A DNA stretch of 8,506 bases from Anaerolineae bacterium (GCA_020433835.1 JAGRBY010000305.1:1-8506), one strand, 5' to 3'; numbered from the stretch's first letter, positions 1 through 6,839 are shown. The notes: generated from the sequence alone by a model not told the origin. Numbers and translations are program-made.

Positions 1-114
1 GAAATCGAGACCACAGCACCTCACATCACGGCGGCGTTTCACAAGTTTAAGGTTCAACTCCAAAGCGAGCGTTTAGCCGGTGCCAATGATACGCTGAATG
101 CTTTGTTGCGGTGA
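1..114 (+). CDS. 3' end of an unrecognised protein (partial)
   Basis: Frame 1 is open from the window edge for 37 codons and ends in TGA at 112-114. The visible C-terminus is mostly hydrophilic with a helical look (ends in DTLNALLR). Its G+C content is higher than that of the gap that follows. It is too short to assign to a family, and I do not recognise it. There is no clear terminator directly after the stop; the nearest hairpin with a T-run is weak and lies about 360 bases downstream. A chance open frame cannot be ruled out at this length, but the frame is clean and coding-like. Confidence 0.5.
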   Translation, partial: EIETTAPHITAAFHKFKVQLQSERLAGANDTLNALLR

Positions 115-472
115 GGTGAGACTAACGTGACAAAATATGATTATGTATCTCCAATCGCGTTTAATGTCAGGCGTTACTCAATTTGTTGCCTACTCAAGGA
201 TGCTTAATTCTGGGTCTGTTTACCAAATTCAATAACGTCATTACTGAGTTCTTTAGAGTGGTACTGTAGTTGCTTTTTAAGAATTGACTCCAGTTTCTTG
301 TTATTTTTAGCAAATTCCAGGTACAATACAAATATTACCTCAACCAGATTGCTTCAATTCATTTTGTCCCAACTGATCTAATCATCAAATCAATCAACAC
401 AGGGTCTAGGCTCAGTTCAACCCTAGTTATGTGGCAGATCTTCAATGATTAACGGTGCCTTCTTGCCTAGGG

Positions 473-496
473 GCCGCTGTATAGTGTGGCTTTTTT
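473..496 (+). terminator. weak hairpin followed by six T
   Basis: GCCGC at 473-477 can pair with GTGGC at 486-490 (one G-T wobble) around an 8-base loop, followed directly by T6 at 491-496. This has the shape of a short intrinsic terminator. The stem is only 5 bp, or up to 7 with further wobble pairs. It lies far from the upstream stop codon at 114, so it could instead end a small transcript from the gap or attenuate the leader of the kinase gene at 580. Confidence 0.3.
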
Positions 497-565
497 GCTT
501 TTTATGTGCCATGTTATTCTTAATTCGTTAGTCCAATGTACCACTCTTGGTATGAGGAAATTAAG

Positions 566-573
566 AAAAGGAA
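566..573 (+). promoter_or_regulatory. ribosome-binding site of the 580 kinase gene
   Basis: AAAAGGAA contains AGGA at 569-572, seven bases before the ATG at 580. This supports that start codon. Confidence 0.7.
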
Positions 574-579
574 TAATTT

Positions 580-2589
580 ATGCAAAAAAAAGTACTTGTG
601 GTTGAAGATAGACGAGAAAATATTATTTTCCTCACTAATAATGTCTTAAAACCACGGGGGTATGACGTTATTACAGCTGCAGATGGCGAGACCGGTTTAC
701 TCAAGGCAGAGGAAGAAGCGCCAGATATAATAATTCTTGATCTTAAGTTGCCGAGAATGGGTGGTTTAGAAGTATTAGAGCAACTGAATAAAAAGGGAAT
801 AAACATCCCTACTATTGTGATGACGTTTCATGGGTCTGAGGAGATGGCTGTGCGTGCTTTTCAAATGGGGATTCGTGATTATCTAATCAAACCATTTACT
901 TTTGAAGAGATAGAAAACGCCTTAGCTAAAGCTTCAACTCCTCAGGAGTTTAGCGATTCAACTCTTCAAGAAGAAACTAAACATTCACATTCTACTCAAA
1001 AAACAATTAAAAAAAACGCTATCCCTTATGTTGCTGGGGCTCCTATTACTGAGCCGACTATGTTTTTTGGGCGTCAAGATGATCTTGAAAAAGTTCTCAG
1101 TTTGCTTACAAACAATTTTGTTATGCTTACTGGCCCAAGACGTATTGGCAAAACAAGCCTTCTGCATCAATTGGCTTTTTATCTTCCCGATTTAAGGGAC
1201 GCATCAGAACAATTTATTCCAGCGTTAATAAATATAGAAGGTACAGTCGAGACTGAGTTTTTTCACGCACTTATCGAAGAGATAGTCCATGTTACCCAAG
1301 TCTATTTACCGGCTGATATAGTTACCCAACTATCATTTGATATGTCTTCCTCGGCCTATCCTGCTCGCAGTTTCTCTCGCGATTTACAAATTATCCTGAA
1401 AAGCTTACGAGTCACAACGCCAAAGCCCTCTCATCTAGTACTGCTTTTGGATGAGATGGATACACTCAACAGGTTTAGTTTAGAAACACAATCACAGCTT
1501 CGACGTATCTTTCAGCGTTTTACTAATCGTAATCTGAGTGTAGTTGTGGCCGGAGTCAATCTGCGCCAAGATTGGGCTGGAGAAACCAGCCCTTTTTATA
1601 ACATGTTTATGCCTGTGATCCTGTCGCCCTTTCCTAAGGCCGATGCCAGCCAACTGATTACCAAACCGGTTGAAGGCACTTACATTTATAGTGATGAAGC
1701 TGTGGAACTTATCCTTGAGGTCACGGCTGGCCTTCCCCATCGTATTCAACAATTATGTTTAGAAACAATTCACCATCTTCTGGTTACATCAAAGGGCCGT
1801 ACTAACGAAATTACTGCAGAACATGTGGGTATGGTTTTGCAAGGAATTAGCTGGCTGGATGAAAGTATTAGTGAACAGAATAGTAAGGAACAGATTGATT
1901 CAATCAATATAGAACTTGCTAGTATCATTTCTCACGAGTTACAGGTGCCGCTAGAGTGGATGGCAAGCGATATTGAACAAATTCAAGTGGAATTGGACAA
2001 GTCATTATCAGATCAACAAAGTGCTCGTGTAGCTAGAATTAGAAGCCGTGTTAGTCAAATGCGCCTAATAATTAATAATTTGTTGGATACCAATAGGGGC
2101 GAAGAGGATTACGTACATCTTGAAATTCAAGATGTACAGTTACAAGATGTGATCAATGAGGTTGTTGAGGCATTTGATGCTCAATTCAAAGATAAAGGGT
2201 TAAATTTGAAACTTGATCTGGAAAACAAATTGCCTGAACTGCAAGCCGATTATAATTGTTTAGTACAGATTTTTTCTAACTTAATTGGTAATGCCTGCAA
2301 GTATACGCCTTCTGGCGGCAATATAACCATAAGTACACAACCTTACCACAAAAACTTTCAAGGAATTTCCGTAATAATAGAAGATACGGGGTATGGTATT
2401 TCAGAAAAAGATCAACTTCGGCTTTTTACTAACTTTTTTCGTTCCAGCGACAAAGATATTCGCAATCAGCCGGGTGCTGGTATAGGTCTGTTTATTACCA
2501 AAAAATTGGTTAAAGCTCATGGGGGTGAAATTTCCTTTAACAGCAAGTATGGAAAAGGAAGTATGTTTTCTGTTAGCATCCCCCTGTAA
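580..2589 (+). CDS. receiver-AAA ATPase-histidine kinase fusion
   Basis: This 669-residue protein has no membrane segments and is probably cytosolic. Residues 1-118 form a receiver domain with acidic pair E9/D10, phospho-acceptor D54, T82 and K104. Residues ~160-430 form an AAA/STAND-like ATPase: Walker A GPRRIGKT at 185-192, Walker B LLLDE ending at D291-E292, and a lid motif TAGLPHRIQQLC at 382-393. Residues ~440-505 are a HisKA dimerisation helix pair with H452 in SHELQVPL. Residues ~548-669 are the HATPase domain, with N571 in the N-box, DTGYG at 602-606 and GAGIGL at 632-637. All residues needed for autophosphorylation and for receiving phosphate appear present. The ATPase occupies the place where a sensor domain would normally sit. 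The start is supported by AAAAGGAA at 566-573, about 7 bases upstream. A related ATPase gene follows 73 bases downstream, probably in one operon. The domain calls are firm; the signal and target are unknown. Confidence 0.93.
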   Translation: MQKKVLVVEDRRENIIFLTNNVLKPRGYDVITAADGETGLLKAEEEAPDIIILDLKLPRMGGLEVLEQLNKKGINIPTIVMTFHGSEEMAVRAFQMGIRDYLIKPFTFEEIENALAKASTPQEFSDSTLQEETKHSHSTQKTIKKNAIPYVAGAPITEPTMFFGRQDDLEKVLSLLTNNFVMLTGPRRIGKTSLLHQLAFYLPDLRDASEQFIPALINIEGTVETEFFHALIEEIVHVTQVYLPADIVTQLSFDMSSSAYPARSFSRDLQIILKSLRVTTPKPSHLVLLLDEMDTLNRFSLETQSQLRRIFQRFTNRNLSVVVAGVNLRQDWAGETSPFYNMFMPVILSPFPKADASQLITKPVEGTYIYSDEAVELILEVTAGLPHRIQQLCLETIHHLLVTSKGRTNEITAEHVGMVLQGISWLDESISEQNSKEQIDSINIELASIISHELQVPLEWMASDIEQIQVELDKSLSDQQSARVARIRSRVSQMRLIINNLLDTNRGEEDYVHLEIQDVQLQDVINEVVEAFDAQFKDKGLNLKLDLENKLPELQADYNCLVQIFSNLIGNACKYTPSGGNITISTQPYHKNFQGISVIIEDTGYGISEKDQLRLFTNFFRSSDKDIRNQPGAGIGLFITKKLVKAHGGEISFNSKYGKGSMFSVSIPL

Positions 2590-2662
2590 ATAGCTATAAA
2601 CTGACAAAATTACTGTAAAGTTTTTCAACCAAAATTAAATTCCATAATAGGGCATACTTGTC

Positions 2663-3931
2663 ATGAATCCTTATCGTGTTGGTCCGTGGGTAGTTGGATC
2701 AGAATTTTATGCACGGGGCAATTTATTACGGGATATTATATTGGGGCCGGCAGATAGTCTATGGATTATCGGCAACCGACGGGTGGGAAAGACCTCGCTT
2801 TTGCGGGCAGTGGAGCATCAAACAGCCAACAGTGCTCAATATATGCCGCTTTTCTGGGATATGCAAGGTGATACCAGTGAAGCCGAGTTGATGGAAAGTT
2901 TTTTTGAGTCTACTGAGAATGCACAGTGGGGTGAAGTGGATACACGTTGGGGAGATTTTGAACTCCCTGAAAATGTAAACAATATTAGCCAAGCACTGCG
3001 CCGGGTGGGTGCTTACGCACGGAAATTTCAATGCCGTTTACTTTTGCTATGTGATGAAATTGAGGGTCTTAGCCATCTTGGGGAGAAAGAGCCTCATACT
3101 TTGTCTAAACTCAGACGAATAATGCAACACAACCCTGCTATCCGAACGGTTTTGGCTTCTACACGCCGTTTGAGCCGTCTTTATTCTATCCAACAGCAAC
3201 AAGATGCTTCGCTTTTTCTTGAAGGGCTTGAGCCTCGGTATTTAACTGTTTTTGACGATACTACTGCCAATCAATTAATATGCCGTACACAAAGCGCTCA
3301 ACCTTTGACTGTTGATGAAAACCAACTTACAAAAATTCGTTTTTTCGCTGGTAATCATCCGCTCATTTTGCAGAAAATATGCAGTCAACTATTTGAGGCT
3401 GATAAACATATCTTACGCTCTTTCAGTGAAAATGAGTTTATCTTAGATGATCAACTAAGTGGAACATTTCAGCAAGATTTTGATGCGCTTACACCTGATG
3501 AAGCCAATATCTTATTGCACATAAAAACAGCAGCGCTATTACCAGAAGAAATTGAGCAGGCTTTTCCGAATCTTTCTAAACAAAATTTATTACGCATTCT
3601 GTATGATTTGACACACCTTGGTTTTCTGCGGCGTATTGAAAAAGGATACCAAACTGGCAATGTACCCTTAGGTTTTTGGCTGGCAACTAATCCCACTCAT
3701 CACGCTGCTCAGGTTGGTGTTACCAATCGAATGTTACGCAAAGTGGCACAAGAGCGCATCACATCGCTGCAACGTCAGCTTATTGTTTCTTATCGGTATT
3801 TGGCTCGCCTAAATGAGCAAAAAGCGACACAAGGCATACACACTCCACCGGGAGTACTGTTGGAGATTGAAGATTATAAAAAAACAATCGTCGATATTCA
3901 AGCTGAATTAGCTGAATTGCAAGTTTCTTAA
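2663..3931 (+). CDS. AAA/STAND-like ATPase with winged helix and C-terminal helical hairpin
   Basis: This is a 422-residue soluble ATPase. Walker A GNRRVGKT lies at 37-44, and Walker B LLLLCDE ends at D131-E132. A lid-like motif FFAGNHPLILQKIC lies at 227-240. Residues ~273-345 look like a winged helix-turn-helix. The last ~59 residues are a charged helical hairpin with a central turn (GIHTPPGVLLEIED). From memory, this pattern resembles a helical module common in Chloroflexota and cyanobacterial NTPase conflict or signalling proteins, but I cannot name the family firmly. The ATPase shares several landmarks, in the same order, with the ATPase inside the preceding kinase, including RRxGKTSLL, an LRRI motif after Walker B and GxPxxxQxxC near the lid. 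An in-frame TAG at 2648-2650 limits extension upstream. The ribosome-binding site is weak (AGGG at 2649-2652). The gene is probably co-transcribed with the kinase. A role as partner or adaptor of that kinase is inferred. Confidence 0.88.
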   Translation: MNPYRVGPWVVGSEFYARGNLLRDIILGPADSLWIIGNRRVGKTSLLRAVEHQTANSAQYMPLFWDMQGDTSEAELMESFFESTENAQWGEVDTRWGDFELPENVNNISQALRRVGAYARKFQCRLLLLCDEIEGLSHLGEKEPHTLSKLRRIMQHNPAIRTVLASTRRLSRLYSIQQQQDASLFLEGLEPRYLTVFDDTTANQLICRTQSAQPLTVDENQLTKIRFFAGNHPLILQKICSQLFEADKHILRSFSENEFILDDQLSGTFQQDFDALTPDEANILLHIKTAALLPEEIEQAFPNLSKQNLLRILYDLTHLGFLRRIEKGYQTGNVPLGFWLATNPTHHAAQVGVTNRMLRKVAQERITSLQRQLIVSYRYLARLNEQKATQGIHTPPGVLLEIEDYKKTIVDIQAELAELQVS

Positions 3932-4109
3932 AAACTTTTACGAGTGGATTTGTTTTCTTAAACCTCATTAGTCGCGTATGAAGTTCTTGGAATTGCTGAT
4001 CAAAAAACTTCGGCTTGATCTATCCCCGTGATAGCCGTAAAATGGAACGGCATTTTGAACCACACGTGATCATGATGTCGCATTTTGAAAAACGCCTTAA
4101 ATTCTACCT

Positions 4110-4136
4110 GGCTGACCCTGTGCTCCAGGATCAGCC
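4110..4136 (+). promoter_or_regulatory. hairpin in the leader of the PAS-GAF kinase gene
   Basis: GGCTGACCCTG at 4110-4120 pairs with CAGGATCAGCC at 4126-4136 in an 11-position stem with one C/A mismatch and a 5-base loop. No T-run follows, so it is not a standard terminator. It lies 31 bases before the ATG at 4168. CTGACC in the left arm (4112-4117) can alternatively pair with GGTCAG at 4151-4156, next to the start codon. That makes a leader switch or a protein operator possible, but neither is shown. Confidence 0.4.
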
Positions 4137-4167
4137 CATCTCATCCTGTTGGTCAGGTATTTAATCC

Positions 4168-5856
4168 ATGACCGCTGCCCCAATCCCATCTTCATCTAAC
4201 CAACCTGTGGCCGAAAAAGAACTCCGCCGTCACCAGGCTCAACTTGAGCGCATTATCCGCGAGCAGGCAGCCGAGCTGGCGCTAGCTAACGAGCAGCTAC
4301 AATCCCACATCGATGCCGGTCGTTGGATCGAACAAACGCTCATTGCCGAACGAGATTTTATCGCGGCCATCCTTGATACGGTCGATGCTCTGATTATTGT
4401 GCTGGATCGACAGGGCCACACCATTCGCTTTAACCGAACCTGCGAAGAGACAACCGGCTACAGCTTTGACGAGGTGCGCGACCAACCCTTTTGGAGCCTG
4501 TTTCTAATCCCGGCGGAAGTAGAGCCGGTTCGAGCCGTGCTGGCCGAACTCCGCGCCGACCGAATTTCCAACCGGCACGAAGCCTACTGGCTAACTCGCG
4601 ACGGCCAAAAACGCCTCATCGCCTGGTCAAATACGGCTTTGCTCGATGATAATGGCGAGTTGGAATACATCATCTGCACCGGCATCGACATCACCGAACG
4701 CCGTCGGGCCGAAGAGACCCTGCAAAAAGCCTATGCCGAGCAGGAGCAGATCCTGGCTGTGCAGCAAGCCGTCACCAGCCGTCTCGATCTCGACGCTGTT
4801 TTACAGATGATCGCCGCCGCGGCCCGTCGGCTAACCGGTGCCCGGGTGAGTCTTCTGTACTTGTTTGAGGTCGATCATTTACGGCTGGCTGTTGTTTCAG
4901 GTACGAAGGACAGTGACATTCCAACTGACTATACGCTACCTCTCACCGGCTCAACTGCCGGTCTATCGCTCCAGGCCGGTAGACCCATTCTAGTGAACGA
5001 GACGACAGACGATCCCCGTGTTTATGCCGATCTCATTGACCGCCTGCGCCTTCAGCGGCTGGTGGCTGTGCCGCTGGTCTCCGGGCAGCAGCCTCTGGGG
5101 GTGTTAGAGGTAGCCGATAAGCCGGAGCCGTTCGGCCCGGACGATACTCAAATCTTGGCGATGCTCACACCTGGAGCAGTGATTGCCCTCGAAAATGCCC
5201 GCCTCTACGCTCAATCTCAACGCGCGGCGGTGTTGGAAGAACGGCAGCGCTTAGCCCGCGAACTGCACGATGCCGTCACCCAAACCCTGTTCTCGGCCAG
5301 CCTGATCGCGGAAGTTCTGCCGGAGATGTGGGCACAAGACCCGGCTCAGAGTCGGCACATGCTGCAAGATTTACAGCAGTTAAGCCGGGGTGCTCTGGCC
5401 GAAATGCGAACCTTGCTGTTAGAATTACGCCCGTCCGCTTTACTCGAGGCCAAGCTGGGCGATCTTATCCACCAACTGGCCGAGGCCTTTACCGGCCGCG
5501 AAGGTGTGCCGGTTGCGGTTGAACTGGATCGCCAGGATACGTTTCCCAGCGAAATGCAGGTCAGTCTCTACCGGATTACCCAGGAAGCGCTTCACAACAT
5601 CGCCAAACATGCCGGAGCCAGTCGGGTTATCATCCATCTCCGGCGCACGCCAACCGGCAGTAATCCGCTCAAACGTGTGTCCTTAGAGATTCGCGACGAT
5701 GGCTGCGGGTTCGATCCGGCCAACGTGCCGCCCGATCACCTGGGCCTGGGTATTATGCGTGAACGGGCTGAGTCTATCGGGGCAACCTTTGACATCATCA
5801 GCCAACCGGGCCAGGGAACGCAGATTAACGTAAATTGGAAGGTGACGGTCACTTGA
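4168..5856 (+). CDS. soluble PAS-GAF histidine kinase (NarL-type, HisKA_3)
   Basis: This is a 562-residue sensor kinase with no predicted membrane span, so it senses a cytosolic signal. Residues ~15-60 are a charged coiled coil. Residues ~62-178 are a PAS domain ending in the typical GIDITERRRAEE linker, and residues ~200-345 are a GAF domain. HisKA_3 begins at about 355, with the phospho-accepting H367 in RLARELHDAVTQTLFS. The HATPase part shows N477 (EALHNIAKHA), DDGCGF at 510-515 and HLGLGIMRERAESIGA from 524. The start is fixed by an in-frame TAA at 4162-4164, two codons before the ATG. The response regulator gene follows at 5940, and the two almost certainly form one two-component pair. 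The ligand of PAS or GAF cannot be read from the sequence. The gene is clearly GC-richer than the module before it. Confidence 0.95.
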   Translation: MTAAPIPSSSNQPVAEKELRRHQAQLERIIREQAAELALANEQLQSHIDAGRWIEQTLIAERDFIAAILDTVDALIIVLDRQGHTIRFNRTCEETTGYSFDEVRDQPFWSLFLIPAEVEPVRAVLAELRADRISNRHEAYWLTRDGQKRLIAWSNTALLDDNGELEYIICTGIDITERRRAEETLQKAYAEQEQILAVQQAVTSRLDLDAVLQMIAAAARRLTGARVSLLYLFEVDHLRLAVVSGTKDSDIPTDYTLPLTGSTAGLSLQAGRPILVNETTDDPRVYADLIDRLRLQRLVAVPLVSGQQPLGVLEVADKPEPFGPDDTQILAMLTPGAVIALENARLYAQSQRAAVLEERQRLARELHDAVTQTLFSASLIAEVLPEMWAQDPAQSRHMLQDLQQLSRGALAEMRTLLLELRPSALLEAKLGDLIHQLAEAFTGREGVPVAVELDRQDTFPSEMQVSLYRITQEALHNIAKHAGASRVIIHLRRTPTGSNPLKRVSLEIRDDGCGFDPANVPPDHLGLGIMRERAESIGATFDIISQPGQGTQINVNWKVTVT

Positions 5857-5917
5857 TCAAAAAACAACTGACTGGCAAAATCAACCGTTCTACCCCTTCA
5901 AAAGTGACCGTCACCTT
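5839..5917. repeat. perfect 16-bp inverted repeat between kinase and regulator genes
   Basis: AAGGTGACGGTCACTT (5839-5854) and AAGTGACCGTCACCTT (5902-5917) are exact reverse complements separated by 47 bases. Each arm also contains an 11-base palindrome, GTGAC-N-GTCAC, at 5842-5852 and 5904-5914. Their centres are 62 bases apart, close to six helical turns. The left arm encodes the last residues of the kinase, and the right arm ends seven bases before the regulator's ribosome-binding site. It could be a pair of operators for a dimeric regulator or an intercistronic RNA hairpin. Confidence 0.8.
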
Positions 5918-5923
5918 AAATAT

Positions 5924-5931
5924 GGAAAGGA
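5924..5931 (+). promoter_or_regulatory. ribosome-binding site that decides the regulator start
   Basis: GGAAAGGA lies eight bases before the ATG at 5940. The longer reading frame from a TTG at 5835 would overlap the kinase gene, and the in-frame ATG at 5922 has no such site. The 5940 start is therefore preferred, and it places the receiver domain right at the N-terminus as is usual for the family. Confidence 0.75.
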
Positions 5932-5939
5932 TAACTGTG

Positions 5940-6584
5940 ATGACCGGCGAAAAACCTATTCGTGTGCTCATTGTTGATGACCACACCATGCTCCGCAGAG
6001 GCCTGGCCTCATTCCTGCTGGTTAAAGCCGATCTGGAACTGGCCGGCGAGGCGAGCAATGGCGAGGAGGCGCTGTACTTGTGCGAGCAGCTTCAGCCCGA
6101 TGTCGTTCTTATGGATTTGAAGATGCCCAAGCTGGATGGTGTCGCGGCCACACGTACCATCAAAAGCCGCTATCCCCACATCCAGGTTATTGCCTTGACC
6201 AGCTTTCAGGAGAAAGCTCTGGTACAAGATGCTATCCGAGCCGGAGCCATCAGCTATCTCCTGAAAAATGTTTCAGCCGATGATCTGGCCGAAACTATCC
6301 GAGCCGCCAGCGCCGGTCGCTCGGTGCTCGATCCGCAAGCCCTCCAGGCTTTGGTTCAGGATGATGCCCCGGACGTCCCCGATCTGGGCCACGACTTAAC
6401 CCCCCGCGAACGCGAGGTGCTGGCGTTGCTGGTGCAGGGCCTCACCAACCCGGCCATGGCCGAGCAGTTGGTGGTTAGCCGCGCCACCATCAAAGCCCAC
6501 GTCAGCAGTATCTTAGCCAAGCTAAACGCCTCAACCCGCGCCGAAGCCGTACGGCTGGCTCTCCAGCACCAATTAATCTCCTGA
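5940..6584 (+). CDS. NarL/FixJ-family response regulator (REC-LuxR HTH)
   Basis: This 214-residue DNA-binding regulator is the likely partner of the PAS-GAF kinase just upstream. Residues ~7-125 are the receiver domain: acidic pair D13-D14, phospho-acceptor D59 in VVLMDLKMP, T87 and K109. Residues ~153-214 are the LuxR-type helix-turn-helix, from LTPREREVLALLVQGL through the recognition helix region SRATIKAHVSSILAKL. Its length and domain order match a typical NarL-type regulator. The intact D59 and K109 suggest normal phosphorylation control. The palindromes GTGAC-N-GTCAC just upstream are candidate autoregulatory sites, but this is inference. The gene ends in TGA and is followed 31 bases later by an intrinsic terminator. 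Confidence 0.95.
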   Translation: MTGEKPIRVLIVDDHTMLRRGLASFLLVKADLELAGEASNGEEALYLCEQLQPDVVLMDLKMPKLDGVAATRTIKSRYPHIQVIALTSFQEKALVQDAIRAGAISYLLKNVSADDLAETIRAASAGRSVLDPQALQALVQDDAPDVPDLGHDLTPREREVLALLVQGLTNPAMAEQLVVSRATIKAHVSSILAKLNASTRAEAVRLALQHQLIS

Positions 6585-6615
6585 CTACCCTCAATATTAC
6601 CCATATGGCTAATAC

Positions 6616-6654
6616 AAAATCTCCCCAGATGTCCAATGCGTCCGGGGAGATTTT
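6616..6654 (+). terminator. intrinsic terminator after the two-component pair
   Basis: AAAATCTCCCC (6616-6626) and GGGGAGATTTT (6644-6654) form a perfect 11-bp stem around a 17-base loop. The T-rich arm continues as TTTTAGTTTA. It lies 31 bases after the regulator stop. The A-run on the left arm means it may also work for transcripts from the other side. Confidence 0.75.
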
Positions 6655-6663
6655 AGTTTAAGA

Positions 6664-6676
6664 TCAAGTCACTTGA
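6664..6676. promoter_or_regulatory. 13-base palindrome upstream of the GAPDH gene
   Basis: TCAAGT-C-ACTTGA is a perfect odd palindrome just after the terminator and 163 bases before the GAPDH start. It shares the string GTCACTTGA with the left arm and stop codon of the kinase gene (5849-5857). It is a candidate operator only. Confidence 0.3.
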
Positions 6677-6754
6677 AAACAAATTACATCTGGGATGGAA
6701 ATTAAATCCACATTTTGGCGGATAGTAAATGGCAAATGGGTCTTTGCATTCTAA

Positions 6755-6781
6755 TTACCGTTTACCAAGTTACCAATTACC
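6755..6781 (+). repeat. four TTACC iterations in the GAPDH upstream region
   Basis: TTACC begins at 6755, 6762, 6770 and 6777, giving spacings of 7, 8 and 7 bases. The units are variants of ATTACCN, in a gap about 60 bases before the GAPDH start. Such short iterations can be regulator sites. NarL-type regulators are known to bind TAC-containing heptamers, and one is encoded directly upstream, but the match to that consensus is imperfect. Confidence 0.35.
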
Positions 6782-6828
6782 CAAAATCAATGGGGAACTT
6801 ATTTAATTTTCCTCCCTAACTATTATTC

Positions 6829-6834
6829 AGGAGA
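6829..6834 (+). promoter_or_regulatory. ribosome-binding site of the GAPDH gene
   Basis: AGGAGA lies five bases before the ATG at 6840. This is a strong site that fixes the start. Confidence 0.8.
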
Positions 6835-6839
6835 CTATC

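Larger units (their letters stand above)
115..579. other. AT-rich intergenic gap with possible gene remnant
   Basis: This is 465 bases without a supported gene. On the minus strand one frame is open from 353 down to a TAA at 204-206. It reads as a lysine- and glutamate-rich helical peptide (contains KKLESILKKQLQYHSKELSN). A possible TTG start lies at 326 behind a GAGGT-like site, and a stop lies just upstream in the same frame, so this may be a decayed gene tail or a tiny ORF. Near the right end are a weak hairpin with a T-run (473-496) and a poor promoter-like pair (TTGCTT at 495-500, TATTCT at 515-520, with only 14 bases between). The promoter of the kinase gene at 580 presumably lies here, but I cannot place it firmly. 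Confidence 0.5.

Noticed and set aside
583..591. Run of eight A at codons 2-4 of the first kinase gene as a programmed slippage site
   Set aside because: The frame is intact and gives a normal receiver domain start. Nothing suggests a functional second product.
3921..3938. AAGTTT/AAACTT hairpin at the end of the second ATPase gene as a terminator
   Set aside because: The stem is AT-only in all but one pair and only 6 bp long, with a short T-run, so it is too weak to call.
3998..4020. GATCAA/TTGATC hairpin after the ATPase gene
   Set aside because: A 6-bp stem with an 11-base loop and no T-run; likely chance.
3997..5865. Shared 12-mer TGATCAAAAAAC at 3997-4008 and 5854-5865, upstream of kinase and regulator genes
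   Set aside because: A 12-base match is expected by chance about once or twice in a window of this length, and it is A-rich. The position is suggestive but not enough.
5835..5939. Longer response regulator starting at TTG 5835 or ATG 5922
   Set aside because: The TTG start overlaps the kinase gene and the inverted repeat. Neither start has a ribosome-binding site, whereas ATG 5940 has GGAAAGGA at a good distance and puts the receiver domain at the N-terminus.
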